Source: an uncultured Clostridia bacterium
Lineage (GTDB): Bacteria > Bacillota > Clostridia > Christensenellales > Borkfalkiaceae
Assembly (NCBI GenBank): GCA_945638575.1
Contig: CALZDP010000008.1
Coordinates: 1 to 48,436, forward strand
DNA: 48,436 bases
Direction of reading: 5' to 3'
Shown here: positions 1 through 7,381 of the stretch, in pieces
Layout: every line of letters starts with the position of its first letter
Position numbering within the stretch: position 1 is the stretch's first letter
Translations under genes and position numbers: made by a program
The notes under the pieces: generated by a model
What the model was told of the DNA's origin: nothing
What the model saw: only the letters and a program-made list of their open reading frames with translations
Database searches by the model: none

Positions 1-56
1 GATTTATTTAATGAATTCCTTTCTATGTGTTGCACTTAGTTTGACAATTCACCATA

Positions 57-212
57 TTACTTTTTCGGTTTACAGTGCGAACAGTATTGACAAGAAGAAC
101 AGTCCGAACAGCAGGTTGGTTTATGCCTAATCTTTTTTATAACGTTAACTGTTATTACCGTTATAACGAACACTGCAATTATTGCAACGACTAAATATTC
201 CCACCACTGCAT
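57..212 (-). CDS. FeoB-associated Cys-rich membrane protein
   Basis: A 51-residue ORF starts 3 nt after the feoB stop, with an AAAGGAG Shine-Dalgarno site 8 nt before its ATG. Residues 5-25 form one hydrophobic helix (EYLVVAIIAVFVITVITV), followed by a basic stretch (KKIRHK) and a C-terminal tail with six cysteines in C-C-x2-C-x2-C-x2-C-x2-C spacing. Layout, size and position behind feoB match the FeoB-associated Cys-rich membrane protein family (PF12669-like). Proteins of this kind are thought to assist ferrous iron transport, perhaps by handling iron at the inner face of FeoB, but the biochemical role is not established. The basic linker favours a cytoplasmic Cys tail. It is very probably the last gene of the feo operon. 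Confidence 0.85.
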   Translation of the reverse strand: MQWWEYLVVAIIAVFVITVITVNVIKKIRHKPTCCSDCSSCQYCSHCKPKK

Positions 213-215
213 AAG

Positions 216-2786
216 TTAACTCCTTTTACCGAATTTAATTTTGCCTTTGTTAACAAGAACTATTAGGGTTATTACCGCAGCCCAAACAGCGGCGAATATA
301 AACGAAGTCCACCACCAACTGCCCACGCAGTAAATTGTCGCCGCTACAATATATGAGGTTACTATCCAGAATATAAGCGTACCGTTAAAAGTCTTTTTAC
401 TGCCGAGTTCGGATTTTGCCGTTGCAACCGCCGCAAAACAAGGAATTGTAGTCATATTGAACGCTATAAACGCCAAAAGCGCGGGAACGGTTATGTTGGT
501 CGCATTAATCATTTGCATTACTGCTGAAACACCGCCGTCAGCCTCGGTATCGATTACCGCGCCTACTATACAAGCAGCTAAGGTACCGAAAGTTGCGATT
601 ACGTTTTCCTTTGCAATAAGACCGGTAATTGCCGCAACAACGAACACCCAACCCCATTCGCCTAACTGACTGCCGAAGCCTAAAGGCGTAAATAAAGGTT
701 GAATAAGTCCGCCCAGTCCTGCCAATATACTTTGATTCATTTCAGCGTCGCCTATAAAGTGCCAGTTCCAAGTAAAATGAGAAACAAACCAAATAACGAC
801 TGTGGAAGCAAGTATAATGGTAAACGCCTTTTTGATAAAGTGTTTAGTTTTATCCCATAGGTGAAGCATCAAATTTTTAAAGCTGGGCAATCTATATGCG
901 GGCAATTCCATAATAAAGGGCGGAACTTCCCCTTTCATGGTTGTACTTCTCATTAAAATTACGCTTATGATTGCCACAACGATGCCGATAACGTACATGG
1001 AATAGGTAATTACGTCGGCGTTTCCGCTGCCTGCGTACTGAATAATTCCGCCTGCAACCGCTGTCAAAATGGGAAGTTTTGCACCGCAACTGAAGAAAGG
1101 TATTACCCTGATTGTTGCAGTTCTTTCCTTTTGGTCGGCTAAAGTTCTTGTATTTATCATTGCGGGAACCGAACAGCCGAAGCCCATAATCATAGGCATA
1201 AACGCCCTGCCGGATAAACCGAATTTTCTGAAAATTCTGTCAAGAATAAACGCTACGCGCGCCATGTATCCGCTGTCTTCCAAAACAGAGAAAAACATAA
1301 ACAATACAAGTATTTGCGGCAGAAAGGATAACACCGAGAAAAGTCCGCCCAAAATACCGTCGACCAAAAGTCCCGTAAGCCATTCGCTTGCGTTTAGTTG
1401 CGCCAAGCCTTGCGACGCGCACGCCGATAAAAAGCCCGTAAAGGTATCCAATGTGTTAAACAGCACTACGCCAAGGGAATAAACGCTTTCTTCATATCCG
1501 AAGAAGGTGTTAATTGTTACTTCGGAACTAAATTCATCGATAGCGCTGTCGTAGACTATGGCGTATTCGCCGTCGTTTTTTTCCACCGTAACGGGGACTT
1601 TGCCGTTTTCTTTTGCGAAAAACCGACCGTTTTCCGTTTCATAAGCCTCTTTTAGGAAAACCTTTTTGTTATCATTTGTGTAAACGTAAGGTATAGCCTC
1701 GACCGAAGCAAGACTTCCGTCGTCGTCAAAGGTTAAGTCTGCCAAGTCGCCGCCCTTAGTGTAGTAAGAAAAGTTTTCGTCAAAGTTGTCCTTAGTAACT
1801 GCCAAAACATTACCGGCTTGATCATACGCCAAAACCTCTTTATCGAAAACGCCCATTGTGCCAAGGTAGAACAAATCTTCGGAAAAGGTCATATGAAAGA
1901 TTAAAAACAGTATTGCCAAAAATATGGGTATACCCCATACTTTATGGGTTAAAACCTTGTCTATTTTGTCCGATTCGGTTACTTTTACGTTAGTAGTTTT
2001 TTCCTTATCCGTTTTGGAAACAACACACGAATAATATTTTGATATGTATTTATATCTTGCGTCCGCTACGATTGCTTCAAAATCGCTTCCGAAATCGTCG
2101 TCGTTAAAGGTCTTTTTGAATTCTTCTACCATTTTTGCGGAATCGGGATGCGCTTTTACTTCAAGTTCGTCAAGTTCCGCCAATTTTATAGCGTGGAAAA
2201 GAGAATTACTTACCTTTTGACCTTCAAGCGCTATTTTACAGTCGCCCACAAGGTGCATAAGCGCAGTGTCTTCCAAAACGGTTTTTGCCGAACGCTTTTT
2301 GTTTGAAGCCTCGTAAGCGCGCGCCATTAAATCGTCAAGGTTGGTTTCACGCAAGGCGGAAATAGCAACAACAGGCACGCCTGTGCTTCTTTCAAGTTTA
2401 TCCGCGTCTATTTTACTGCCCTGTTTGGTTACTTCGTCTATCATATTAAGGGCTATTACCATAGGAACGTCGATTTCCATAATTTGAGTAGTAAGATACA
2501 AATTACGCTCTAAATTGGTGGCGTCTACGATGTTTATAACAAGGTCGGGGGCCTCATCTATGATATAGTTACGCGCGATAACCTCTTCCGGCGTGTAAGG
2601 CGACAAAGAATATATCCCCGGTAAGTCCACAATGGATATAGGTTCGGCGCATTTTTTGTACACGCCTTCGCGCTTATCAACGGTTACGCCCGGCCAGTTG
2701 CCTACGTGCGCCGTAGAACCCGTTAATGCGTTAAACAGAGTGGTTTTTCCGCAGTTAGGGTTTCCTACCAAACAAAATTTTTTCAT
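216..2786 (-). CDS. feoB: Ferrous iron transport protein B (FeoB)
   Basis: FeoB is the inner-membrane Fe(II) transporter with an N-terminal G-protein domain. G motifs are plain: G1 GNPNCGKTT (8-16), G2 around T35, G3 DLPG (54-57), G4 NMID (114-117) and G5 SAL (143-145). The membrane domain begins near residue 283 and has both Gate motifs, GFGCSVPA (535-542) and FFSCGAKLP (564-572). At 856 residues it is longer than usual, because an acidic segment of roughly 110-140 residues (about 302-440) lies between the first and second membrane spans, predicted outside the cell. The ATG at 2786 follows a GGAGG site inside the end of feoA, one base after the feoA stop, so translation is probably coupled. 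The small Cys-rich partner follows at once. Confidence 0.97.
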   Translation of the reverse strand: MKKFCLVGNPNCGKTTLFNALTGSTAHVGNWPGVTVDKREGVYKKCAEPISIVDLPGIYSLSPYTPEEVIARNYIIDEAPDLVINIVDATNLERNLYLTTQIMEIDVPMVIALNMIDEVTKQGSKIDADKLERSTGVPVVAISALRETNLDDLMARAYEASNKKRSAKTVLEDTALMHLVGDCKIALEGQKVSNSLFHAIKLAELDELEVKAHPDSAKMVEEFKKTFNDDDFGSDFEAIVADARYKYISKYYSCVVSKTDKEKTTNVKVTESDKIDKVLTHKVWGIPIFLAILFLIFHMTFSEDLFYLGTMGVFDKEVLAYDQAGNVLAVTKDNFDENFSYYTKGGDLADLTFDDDGSLASVEAIPYVYTNDNKKVFLKEAYETENGRFFAKENGKVPVTVEKNDGEYAIVYDSAIDEFSSEVTINTFFGYEESVYSLGVVLFNTLDTFTGFLSACASQGLAQLNASEWLTGLLVDGILGGLFSVLSFLPQILVLFMFFSVLEDSGYMARVAFILDRIFRKFGLSGRAFMPMIMGFGCSVPAMINTRTLADQKERTATIRVIPFFSCGAKLPILTAVAGGIIQYAGSGNADVITYSMYVIGIVVAIISVILMRSTTMKGEVPPFIMELPAYRLPSFKNLMLHLWDKTKHFIKKAFTIILASTVVIWFVSHFTWNWHFIGDAEMNQSILAGLGGLIQPLFTPLGFGSQLGEWGWVFVVAAITGLIAKENVIATFGTLAACIVGAVIDTEADGGVSAVMQMINATNITVPALLAFIAFNMTTIPCFAAVATAKSELGSKKTFNGTLIFWIVTSYIVAATIYCVGSWWWTSFIFAAVWAAVITLIVLVNKGKIKFGKRS

Positions 2787-2787
2787 A

Positions 2788-3018
2788 CTATTTTATTACC
2801 TCCGTCAAAACTGCTTCGGCTTCGGTTTTTCGTAAAGAAAGTTCGTAACCGCGTAATGTTACCTCGATAGGATCGCCTAATGGGGCGCGCTTTTTTAAAT
2901 AGACTTTGGCGCCCGGGGTTACGCCCATATCAAACAGTCTGCGGCGAATTTTCTGCTCGCCTGCAACTGAGCGAATTACTCCCCTTTCGCCCACTTCATA
3001 CTCGCTTAATTTTTTCAT
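2788..3018 (-). CDS. feoA: Ferrous iron transport protein A (FeoA), copy proximal to feoB
   Basis: This 76-residue cytosolic SH3-like protein has the FeoA signature: RRRLFDMGVTPGAKVYLKK in the middle and a terminal strand pair that carries DPIEVTLRGYELSLRK. FeoA is thought to bind the cytoplasmic part of FeoB and support Fe(II) uptake. The start is fixed by a GGAGG site 9 nt upstream. It abuts feoB with one base between the stop and the feoB start. A second FeoA-like gene lies 167 nt upstream on the same strand, a duplication common in Clostridia. Confidence 0.93.
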   Translation of the reverse strand: MKKLSEYEVGERGVIRSVAGEQKIRRRLFDMGVTPGAKVYLKKRAPLGDPIEVTLRGYELSLRKTEAEAVLTEVIK

Positions 3019-3141
3019 ATTTTTAAACCTCCGTTTTTTAACTGCTTCTATTTACTTTTGAAAAAATCTTAGATACATTCCTTATGTCGGAAAAGCCCGA
3101 AATTCCACACTCCACATTCCACCTTGAAGGGTACAAAGTAT

Positions 3142-3168
3142 CCGTTAACGGGCTTATAGCCCTACTTT
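3142..3168 (+). repeat. CTTATAG palindromic repeat, copy 1
   Basis: The segment contains GTTAACGGGCTTATAGCCC and ends in ACTTT. It is preceded by GGGTACAAAGTATCC, a degenerate form of the GGGCAC-aaa-GTGCCC hairpin seen at 35266 and 35501. It lies 17 nt behind the stop of the upstream feoA gene, inside the feo operon. Confidence 0.8.
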
Positions 3169-3185
3169 ACTGTTTTTTATTATCC

Positions 3186-3404
3186 TTAAAGTTCGATCGC
3201 CATAATTTTGGTTGCCAAAACTTTATCAAGGGCAAGTCTGCCGTTTTTTACCATAACGATAACGCTTCCTCCGCTTGCAGAAATAACTGTCAACACGGAA
3301 TTTATTGTTATGCCTAAACTTTCAAAATGCTTTTTTGTTTTTTCATCTGTCAAAATTTTTACGACTTTTAAACTTTTGCCTATCGGCGCTATTACTATCG
3401 GCAT
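3186..3404 (-). CDS. feoA: FeoA-like protein, first gene of the feo operon
   Basis: A 72-residue FeoA/SH3-like protein: MPIVIAPIGKSLKVVKI, then a central HFESLGITINSVLTV that matches the L-x-x-[ML]-G-[IV]-x-x-G-x-x-[IV] core of FeoA, and a C-terminal NGRLALDKVLATKIMA strand pair. It presumably acts with the second FeoA on FeoB; a regulatory role is also possible. GGAGG lies 7 nt before the ATG. It is the first gene after the strong promoter at 3466-3494. A palindromic repeat sits between it and the next feoA. Confidence 0.85.
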   Translation of the reverse strand: MPIVIAPIGKSLKVVKILTDEKTKKHFESLGITINSVLTVISASGGSVIVMVKNGRLALDKVLATKIMAIEL

Positions 3405-3429
3405 ATAAGACCTCCGCTTTCAATATATG

Positions 3430-3451
3430 AATATGAAATTACTTTCATATT
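3430..3451. promoter_or_regulatory. Candidate operator of the feo operon
   Basis: AATATGAAA-TTAC-TTTCATATT is a perfect 9-bp inverted repeat with a 4-bp spacer. It lies just downstream of the feo -10 box and covers the expected start of transcription, where a repressor would block initiation. It is not a textbook Fur box (TGATAAT-N-ATTATCA) or a DtxR/IdeR box, so the regulator is open; control by iron is inferred only from the genes. Confidence 0.5.
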
Positions 3452-3465
3452 TGTTTTGCGCTATA

Positions 3466-3494
3466 ATATTAGCACGCCGATTTTTCATTGTCAA
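3466..3494 (-). promoter_or_regulatory. Sigma-A promoter of the feo operon
   Basis: On the minus strand TTGACA (3489-3494) is followed by a 17-bp spacer and TAATAT (3466-3471). The -35 box is perfect and the spacing ideal. Transcription should start near 3459 and read feoA, feoA, feoB and the Cys-rich gene. Confidence 0.8.
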
Positions 3495-3582
3495 GCAAAA
3501 AATGAAACATTTTTCGCATTTTCGTTAAAAATTTTTTTGCCTTATTTTATTACAAAAGTTTTTGTGTTTTTTTAAAAAACCC

Positions 3583-3611
3583 TTGCTTTTTTTGGGGTTT
3601 AGCCTTAAAAT
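3583..3611 (+). promoter_or_regulatory. Putative promoter of the TetR-type gene
   Basis: TTGCTT (3583-3588), a 17-bp spacer and TAAAAT (3606-3611) stand directly before the coding region. Transcription from it would begin at about 3617-3618, at the second in-frame ATG, which would make the mRNA leaderless. No Shine-Dalgarno site is visible, which agrees with that reading but does not prove it. Confidence 0.4.
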
Positions 3612-4214
3612 ATGTTTATGAAAAATGACGTAAGGGTGCCTAAGCAGGCGCGTTCGATTGAAAAAAAGAATAAAATTTTGCAAGCCAGTTACGAATTGTT
3701 TTCGGAAGTGGGCTATTTTGGCACCAACACAGCGGAAATCGCCAAACGCGCAGGGGTTTCGACCGGAATAGTTTACGGATACTTTCACGATAAGCGCGAT
3801 ATTTTGGTATGTATACTCGACGACTATATAAATAACGTGGCAAGCCCTGTTTACGAGGTTTTGGAAAGCGCAAAAACCTTAGACTATCAAAGTTTGGTTC
3901 CCGTAATCGTAGATACCGCCATAACCGCGCACAAAAATAACAGCAAAATACATCAGGTTTTACATTCCCTTACCGCAACCGACGACGAAGTAAGAAAGGC
4001 TTTTATCAAGCAGGAAGATACAATTACCGAAAAGTTTGCCGAAAGACTTGTGCTTTTGGGCGAAAACAAAGACGGTCTTAACGAAAAGGTGCATTTAGGC
4101 ATGAATATCGTCCAGTCTTTCTGCCACGAATACGTTTTTGACAATCATCAATATATAAATTACGACTATATGAAATCTTTGGTCTGTAACTTAGTGATAG
4201 GCCTTTTTAAATAA
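3612..4214 (+). CDS. TetR/AcrR family transcriptional regulator
   Basis: A 200-residue one-component regulator. Residues about 12-58 form the TetR helix-turn-helix: KILQASYELFSEVGYFGTN, TAEIAKRAGVSTGIVYGYF and the closing HDKRDIL. The rest is an all-helical ligand and dimer domain with no recognisable ligand signature. The start may be the ATG at 3612 or the one at 3618; neither has a ribosome-binding site, and 3618 coincides with the expected transcription start. It is divergent from the feo operon and 290 nt upstream of an acyltransferase-like gene on the same strand. It may control itself or that neighbour; a palindrome over the neighbour's promoter would suit a TetR dimer. The target is inferred. 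Confidence 0.9.
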   Translation: MFMKNDVRVPKQARSIEKKNKILQASYELFSEVGYFGTNTAEIAKRAGVSTGIVYGYFHDKRDILVCILDDYINNVASPVYEVLESAKTLDYQSLVPVIVDTAITAHKNNSKIHQVLHSLTATDDEVRKAFIKQEDTITEKFAERLVLLGENKDGLNEKVHLGMNIVQSFCHEYVFDNHQYINYDYMKSLVCNLVIGLFK

Positions 4215-4245
4215 AATTACAAATATTTAAAAAAACTTAACGATG

Positions 4246-4275
4246 AAAAAATCTCGGCATATGTCGAAATTTTTT
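4246..4275 (+). terminator. Rho-independent terminator of the TetR-type gene
   Basis: AAAAAAT-c-TCGGCAT pairs with ATGTCGA-a-ATTTTTT, with one mismatch and one G-T pair, and ends in a T tract. It lies 31 nt behind the stop codon. The rest of the 293-nt gap to the next gene holds a promoter and an overlapping palindrome. Confidence 0.6.
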
Positions 4276-4378
4276 ATGTAATTTAACAAGTTTTTTGCCG
4301 TGTATCGATAAGCATATATAAGCGCTTTAACGGTTTTAGATAAAACAAACCTTAACTACGTAAGCGCCCCTTTTTAGT

Positions 4379-4425
4379 TTGAATTTTTGTGTGCTTATGA
4401 TATAATATCATTACTTAAATATCAT
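4379..4425 (+). promoter_or_regulatory. Promoter and candidate operator of the acyltransferase-like gene
   Basis: TTGAAT (4379-4384), a 16-bp spacer and TATAAT (4401-4406) form a good sigma-A promoter. The -10 box lies inside the perfect palindrome ATGATAT-A-ATATCAT (4397-4411), and the half site ATATCAT recurs at 4419-4425. A dimeric repressor such as the TetR protein encoded just upstream could bind here; that link is inference. Confidence 0.55.
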
Positions 4426-4507
4426 TATTTGCTATACCCTCGTTTTATTTAAGGGTTATTTTTTTTTAATTTAGTATTAACCGGAAAGATTTAGACTATA
4501 TTTTACT

Positions 4508-5218
4508 ATGGATAAAAAATTCAGACAAGACAGAAAACTTTGGTTCAGAGGCTTAAAAGCCATTATGAAGGTCAGATATAAAAAGCCAACCTTTTATTAT
4601 TTAGGCGAAAAGCCAACAAAAGGCTCCTTAATTTTATCCAACCACGAAGGCACCGACGCGCCTATGAGTTTGGAAATCTATTGCGATTTTCCCGTAAGAA
4701 TGTGGGGCGCGCACGAAATGAATTCCGGTTTAAAAAGCCTTTATAAGTACCAAACGCGCGTGTACTTTCACGAAAAAAAGCATTGGAGCCTTTTTGGGGC
4801 TCGCCTGTTTTGCATTATCGCAAGCCCTATAACCTGCCTGTTTTATAAAGGATTGCACCTTATTTCCACCTATCGGGACGCAAGGTTGAAAACCACCATT
4901 AAAACAAGCGTCGAGGCAATCAAAAATGGCGAAAACATAGTGGTATTTCCAGAAGTTTCGGACGAAGGTTACCTTAAACAACTTAAAGGGTTCCACGCAG
5001 GATTCGTGCTTTTGGCAAAAGAATGTGATAAAAACGGCGTCGATGTGCCTATTTATACGGCGTTTTTTAATAAGGAAACTAAGACTTACGCCTTTGATAA
5101 GCCTATTTATTACAGCGAACTTAAAAAGAATTTTGCTAACCGTAATGCAATTTGCGACTATTTAGTGCAAAACTGCAACAAGTTAGCGTTTGTAAACATT
5201 CCTGCCGAAAACAAATAA
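4508..5218 (+). CDS. PlsC-like acyltransferase family protein
   Basis: A 236-residue protein with the outline of a 1-acyl-glycerol-3-phosphate acyltransferase. Residues near 43-50 read LSNHEGTDAP, the place of the NHxxxxD active site, but His and Asp are separated by three residues instead of four. Near residue 145 VVFPEVSDEGY takes the place of the FPEG substrate loop. A hydrophobic stretch (FCIIASPITCLFY) may attach it to the membrane. No good Shine-Dalgarno site precedes the ATG (GGAAAG is 19 nt away). It is followed by a bidirectional terminator. Function as a lipid acyltransferase is likely by fold, but the altered motif leaves activity uncertain. Confidence 0.75.
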   Translation: MDKKFRQDRKLWFRGLKAIMKVRYKKPTFYYLGEKPTKGSLILSNHEGTDAPMSLEIYCDFPVRMWGAHEMNSGLKSLYKYQTRVYFHEKKHWSLFGARLFCIIASPITCLFYKGLHLISTYRDARLKTTIKTSVEAIKNGENIVVFPEVSDEGYLKQLKGFHAGFVLLAKECDKNGVDVPIYTAFFNKETKTYAFDKPIYYSELKKNFANRNAICDYLVQNCNKLAFVNIPAENK

Positions 5219-5250
5219 CTTTTAATCGTTTTACCGATTTTTACAAAAAG

Positions 5251-5278
5251 ACTCCCGACCGCAGTCGAGAGTTTTTTT
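5251..5278. terminator. Bidirectional terminator between convergent genes
   Basis: ACTCCCGAC-cgca-GTCGAGAGT followed by six T (and preceded by five A) serves both the plus-strand acyltransferase-like gene ending at 5218 and the minus-strand lipoprotein gene ending at 5330. The one mismatch becomes a G-U pair in minus-strand RNA. Confidence 0.8.
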
Positions 5279-5329
5279 GATTTAGATAGGTCTTTATTTT
5301 TTGAGTGTTTTATAGAATAATTGTTGATT

Positions 5330-6964
5330 TTAAATAGTTTGGTCGGCGGTTTTTACCTCGGCGTCGGCGTTACCGTCGCCATTATCACCGCCGGTAAGGT
5401 CAGACTTTGCGTCCTCGGGGATTTCGCCGAAAGTTATGGTAACGTGGTTATCCGGCATTGTAAAGGTATACTTTAATAGGTAGACCTCAATATCGCCGTC
5501 GGGATTTTGCAAGCACTTTTCGCCTACGGAAGCAAATTTTCCGTCAACGTAAAGGGCGACTGTTTCATCGCACTCGGTGTAAACGGTAACGGTTGCGCCA
5601 ACCGCATAAAAACTATATAATCCGCTTACGATAAAATCCTCTTCAACACCGACGACGGTTATATTGTAATAGGTTTTGCCGTTTACTGCAACAGGGGGAT
5701 CGAAAGTTCCGCTGTAGTAACCCTTTACAAGTCGTACCATAAGATCATTTAACTTTTCGACTACTGCGTTTGCAATGTTGGGATCGTGGTGATCACCGCC
5801 GATACCTGAATGGTTGGTGATATAGCAGAAAGTTCCGCCGGTCATAATAGCCGCTTGCCTTGTTAAATATTCGGTTAAATGGTCGGCGCCGCTTGCCAAA
5901 ACGGGGCAAATTCTTATACCCTGTTTTGCGGCAGACAGTATTGCTTTTTGGAACCTTTCCCTATACGCCATGCCGTCATGCGGAGGGGCGTCCAAAACGT
6001 GGAAAATTATTTTGGTGGAATTTTGCGTCCACTGTTTTTGGGTTGCAAGTTGTAAAGCCTCGTCAACCGCTTCTTCGTAATCACCGCCGCCGCTTGCAGA
6101 CTGTTTGTTGATAAACCTTTGCTGAATACTTAACTTATCGGAATCGGTTACGTCCAAAAAGTCTGAATACGCAAACTTTTCTAAATCCTCGTCATCGCGA
6201 TAGAATAGCAACGCAAGATTGATTTTTGTATCGGTAAATGCCGTTGCGATTCTTCCGACGACGTCGGCTAATTCCGATTTCAAATATGTTAATTCATCGC
6301 CCATGGAACCCGTTACGTCTACGACAAGCATAATTTCGATAACTTTGCCCTTTTCGGCAGCGGAAGTTAAAGAAAGTTCTACGTCGGTGTCTGCATCGGT
6401 TACTTGTAATTCAGCTGTGGACTGACCGCTTGTTGCCACTATTTTACCACCGCTTACGTTACCGAAAAGATAAGCAACCCCGCAAGAATTCGTTTGCGCG
6501 CTGAATACGGCGCGGTCCCCTTGATAAAAGGTTACCGGTGCGTTTTGTACGGGCATACCGTCATTTGTAACCGTAACTTTTAAACGGTTCCTGCCGTCAA
6601 GTCCCCAACCGTTTTCAGCAGAATTCCAAGCGTTTTCACTTGTATATTTTATAAACTTACCGTCTTGTAAGGAAGTCTGCCCCTTGTAAAACAGCGCTTT
6701 GTAATCGCTATAATATAAATTATCGTCGTGTGCGGAAGCGGTAATTTGACCTGCCTGAGGACGGTTTTCATTGTTATCCGTATCCGAGCCGTCATCCGGC
6801 ATATCGACTTCGCTTTTGTCACCGCCCACGGCAGCATCCGTCGAAGGACCATAACCGGGATATTCAGCAAAAGGTCCGTCTGCGCTGCCGGCAGAACAAC
6901 CGAACATTATTGTTGCAACCAATAGTATGCAAACCAAAGGTATAAGTCTAAAAAACTTTTTCAT
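5330..6964 (-). CDS. VWA-domain lipoprotein
   Basis: A 544-residue secreted lipoprotein. MKKFFRLIPLVCILLVATIM followed by FGC gives a type II signal with lipid-bearing Cys23. A low-complexity acidic linker (about 40-72) follows, then an Ig- or CarboxypepD-like beta domain (about 125-200), then a von Willebrand factor A domain (about 209-380) with the MIDAS motif DVTGSMG (216-222). A beta module near 440-515 ends in YTFTMPDNHVTITFG, typical of InlB-like bacterial repeats. The C-terminus is acidic. The start at 6964 is chosen because AAAGGAG stands 5 nt upstream; the longer frame begins with TTG. It probably binds ligands or matrix at the cell surface. The gene is alone under a consensus promoter. 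Confidence 0.88.
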   Translation of the reverse strand: MKKFFRLIPLVCILLVATIMFGCSAGSADGPFAEYPGYGPSTDAAVGGDKSEVDMPDDGSDTDNNENRPQAGQITASAHDDNLYYSDYKALFYKGQTSLQDGKFIKYTSENAWNSAENGWGLDGRNRLKVTVTNDGMPVQNAPVTFYQGDRAVFSAQTNSCGVAYLFGNVSGGKIVATSGQSTAELQVTDADTDVELSLTSAAEKGKVIEIMLVVDVTGSMGDELTYLKSELADVVGRIATAFTDTKINLALLFYRDDEDLEKFAYSDFLDVTDSDKLSIQQRFINKQSASGGGDYEEAVDEALQLATQKQWTQNSTKIIFHVLDAPPHDGMAYRERFQKAILSAAKQGIRICPVLASGADHLTEYLTRQAAIMTGGTFCYITNHSGIGGDHHDPNIANAVVEKLNDLMVRLVKGYYSGTFDPPVAVNGKTYYNITVVGVEEDFIVSGLYSFYAVGATVTVYTECDETVALYVDGKFASVGEKCLQNPDGDIEVYLLKYTFTMPDNHVTITFGEIPEDAKSDLTGGDNGDGNADAEVKTADQTI

Positions 6965-7025
6965 AACGTCTCCTTTCAATTTTTGACCAAGCCCTTTTTC
7001 GCCCGATCATTTTAATTGTGCTTTG

Positions 7026-7054
7026 ATTATATCCGCGTTAAACCTTTCTGTCAA
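7026..7054 (-). promoter_or_regulatory. Sigma-A promoter of the VWA lipoprotein gene
   Basis: On the minus strand TTGACA (7049-7054), a 17-bp spacer and TATAAT (7026-7031) give a perfect consensus, about 60 nt before the start codon. Confidence 0.85.
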
Positions 7055-7150
7055 TAATTTTTTGAAAAAAGAAACTAAACTATTAGTTGAGTTACCGTTT
7101 TTTGCCCTTTCAAACCAAAAAATACAAATTAAAAAATGCTAAAAATACGC

Positions 7151-7177
7151 CGATAATAGGCTTATAGGCGGACTTTT
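7151..7177 (+). repeat. CTTATAG palindromic repeat, copy 2
   Basis: CGATAATAGGCTTATAGGCG followed by GACTTTT. It lies in the 519-nt gap between the lipoprotein and mscL genes and is followed within 30 nt by the AT-rich module at 7206. Confidence 0.8.
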
Positions 7178-7205
7178 GCGGTTGCTGTCGGCGACCTTCA
7201 ATTAA

Positions 7206-7243
7206 AAATTAAGAATTAAGAATGAAGAATTAAGAATTGCGGT
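7206..7243 (-). repeat. AT-rich module shared with the 35-kb composite element
   Basis: This 38-bp stretch, built from AATTAAGAAT units and ending in TTGCGGT, is identical to the reverse complement of 35226-35263. The identity over 38 bases 28 kb apart, next to a CTTATAG copy in both places, marks it as part of a mobile or amplified element. Confidence 0.75.
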
Positions 7244-7330
7244 ATTTAAGTAATTATATGATTTTTTGCCGTACTTTTTAGGCCACGACGTAGCAAATGG
7301 CACTTGCAAAGTTATCATATTATAATGATA

Positions 7331-7365
7331 AAAGGTTCCGTTGCAAAATTGGCAACGGAACCTTT
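7331..7365 (-). terminator. Putative terminator downstream of mscL
   Basis: AAAGGTTCCGTTGC (7331-7344) and GCAACGGAACCTTT (7352-7365) form a perfect 14-bp stem around a 7-nt loop. On the minus strand it is followed by TTTTATCATTATAATA, a moderate U tract. It lies about 120 nt behind the mscL stop. Confidence 0.6.
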
Positions 7366-7381
7366 AAATTGTGTTGTAATG

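Noticed and set aside
1069..1482. 137-codon plus-strand ORF opposite feoB
   Set aside because: It is antisense to the conserved FeoB membrane domain and has no ribosome-binding site or family features.
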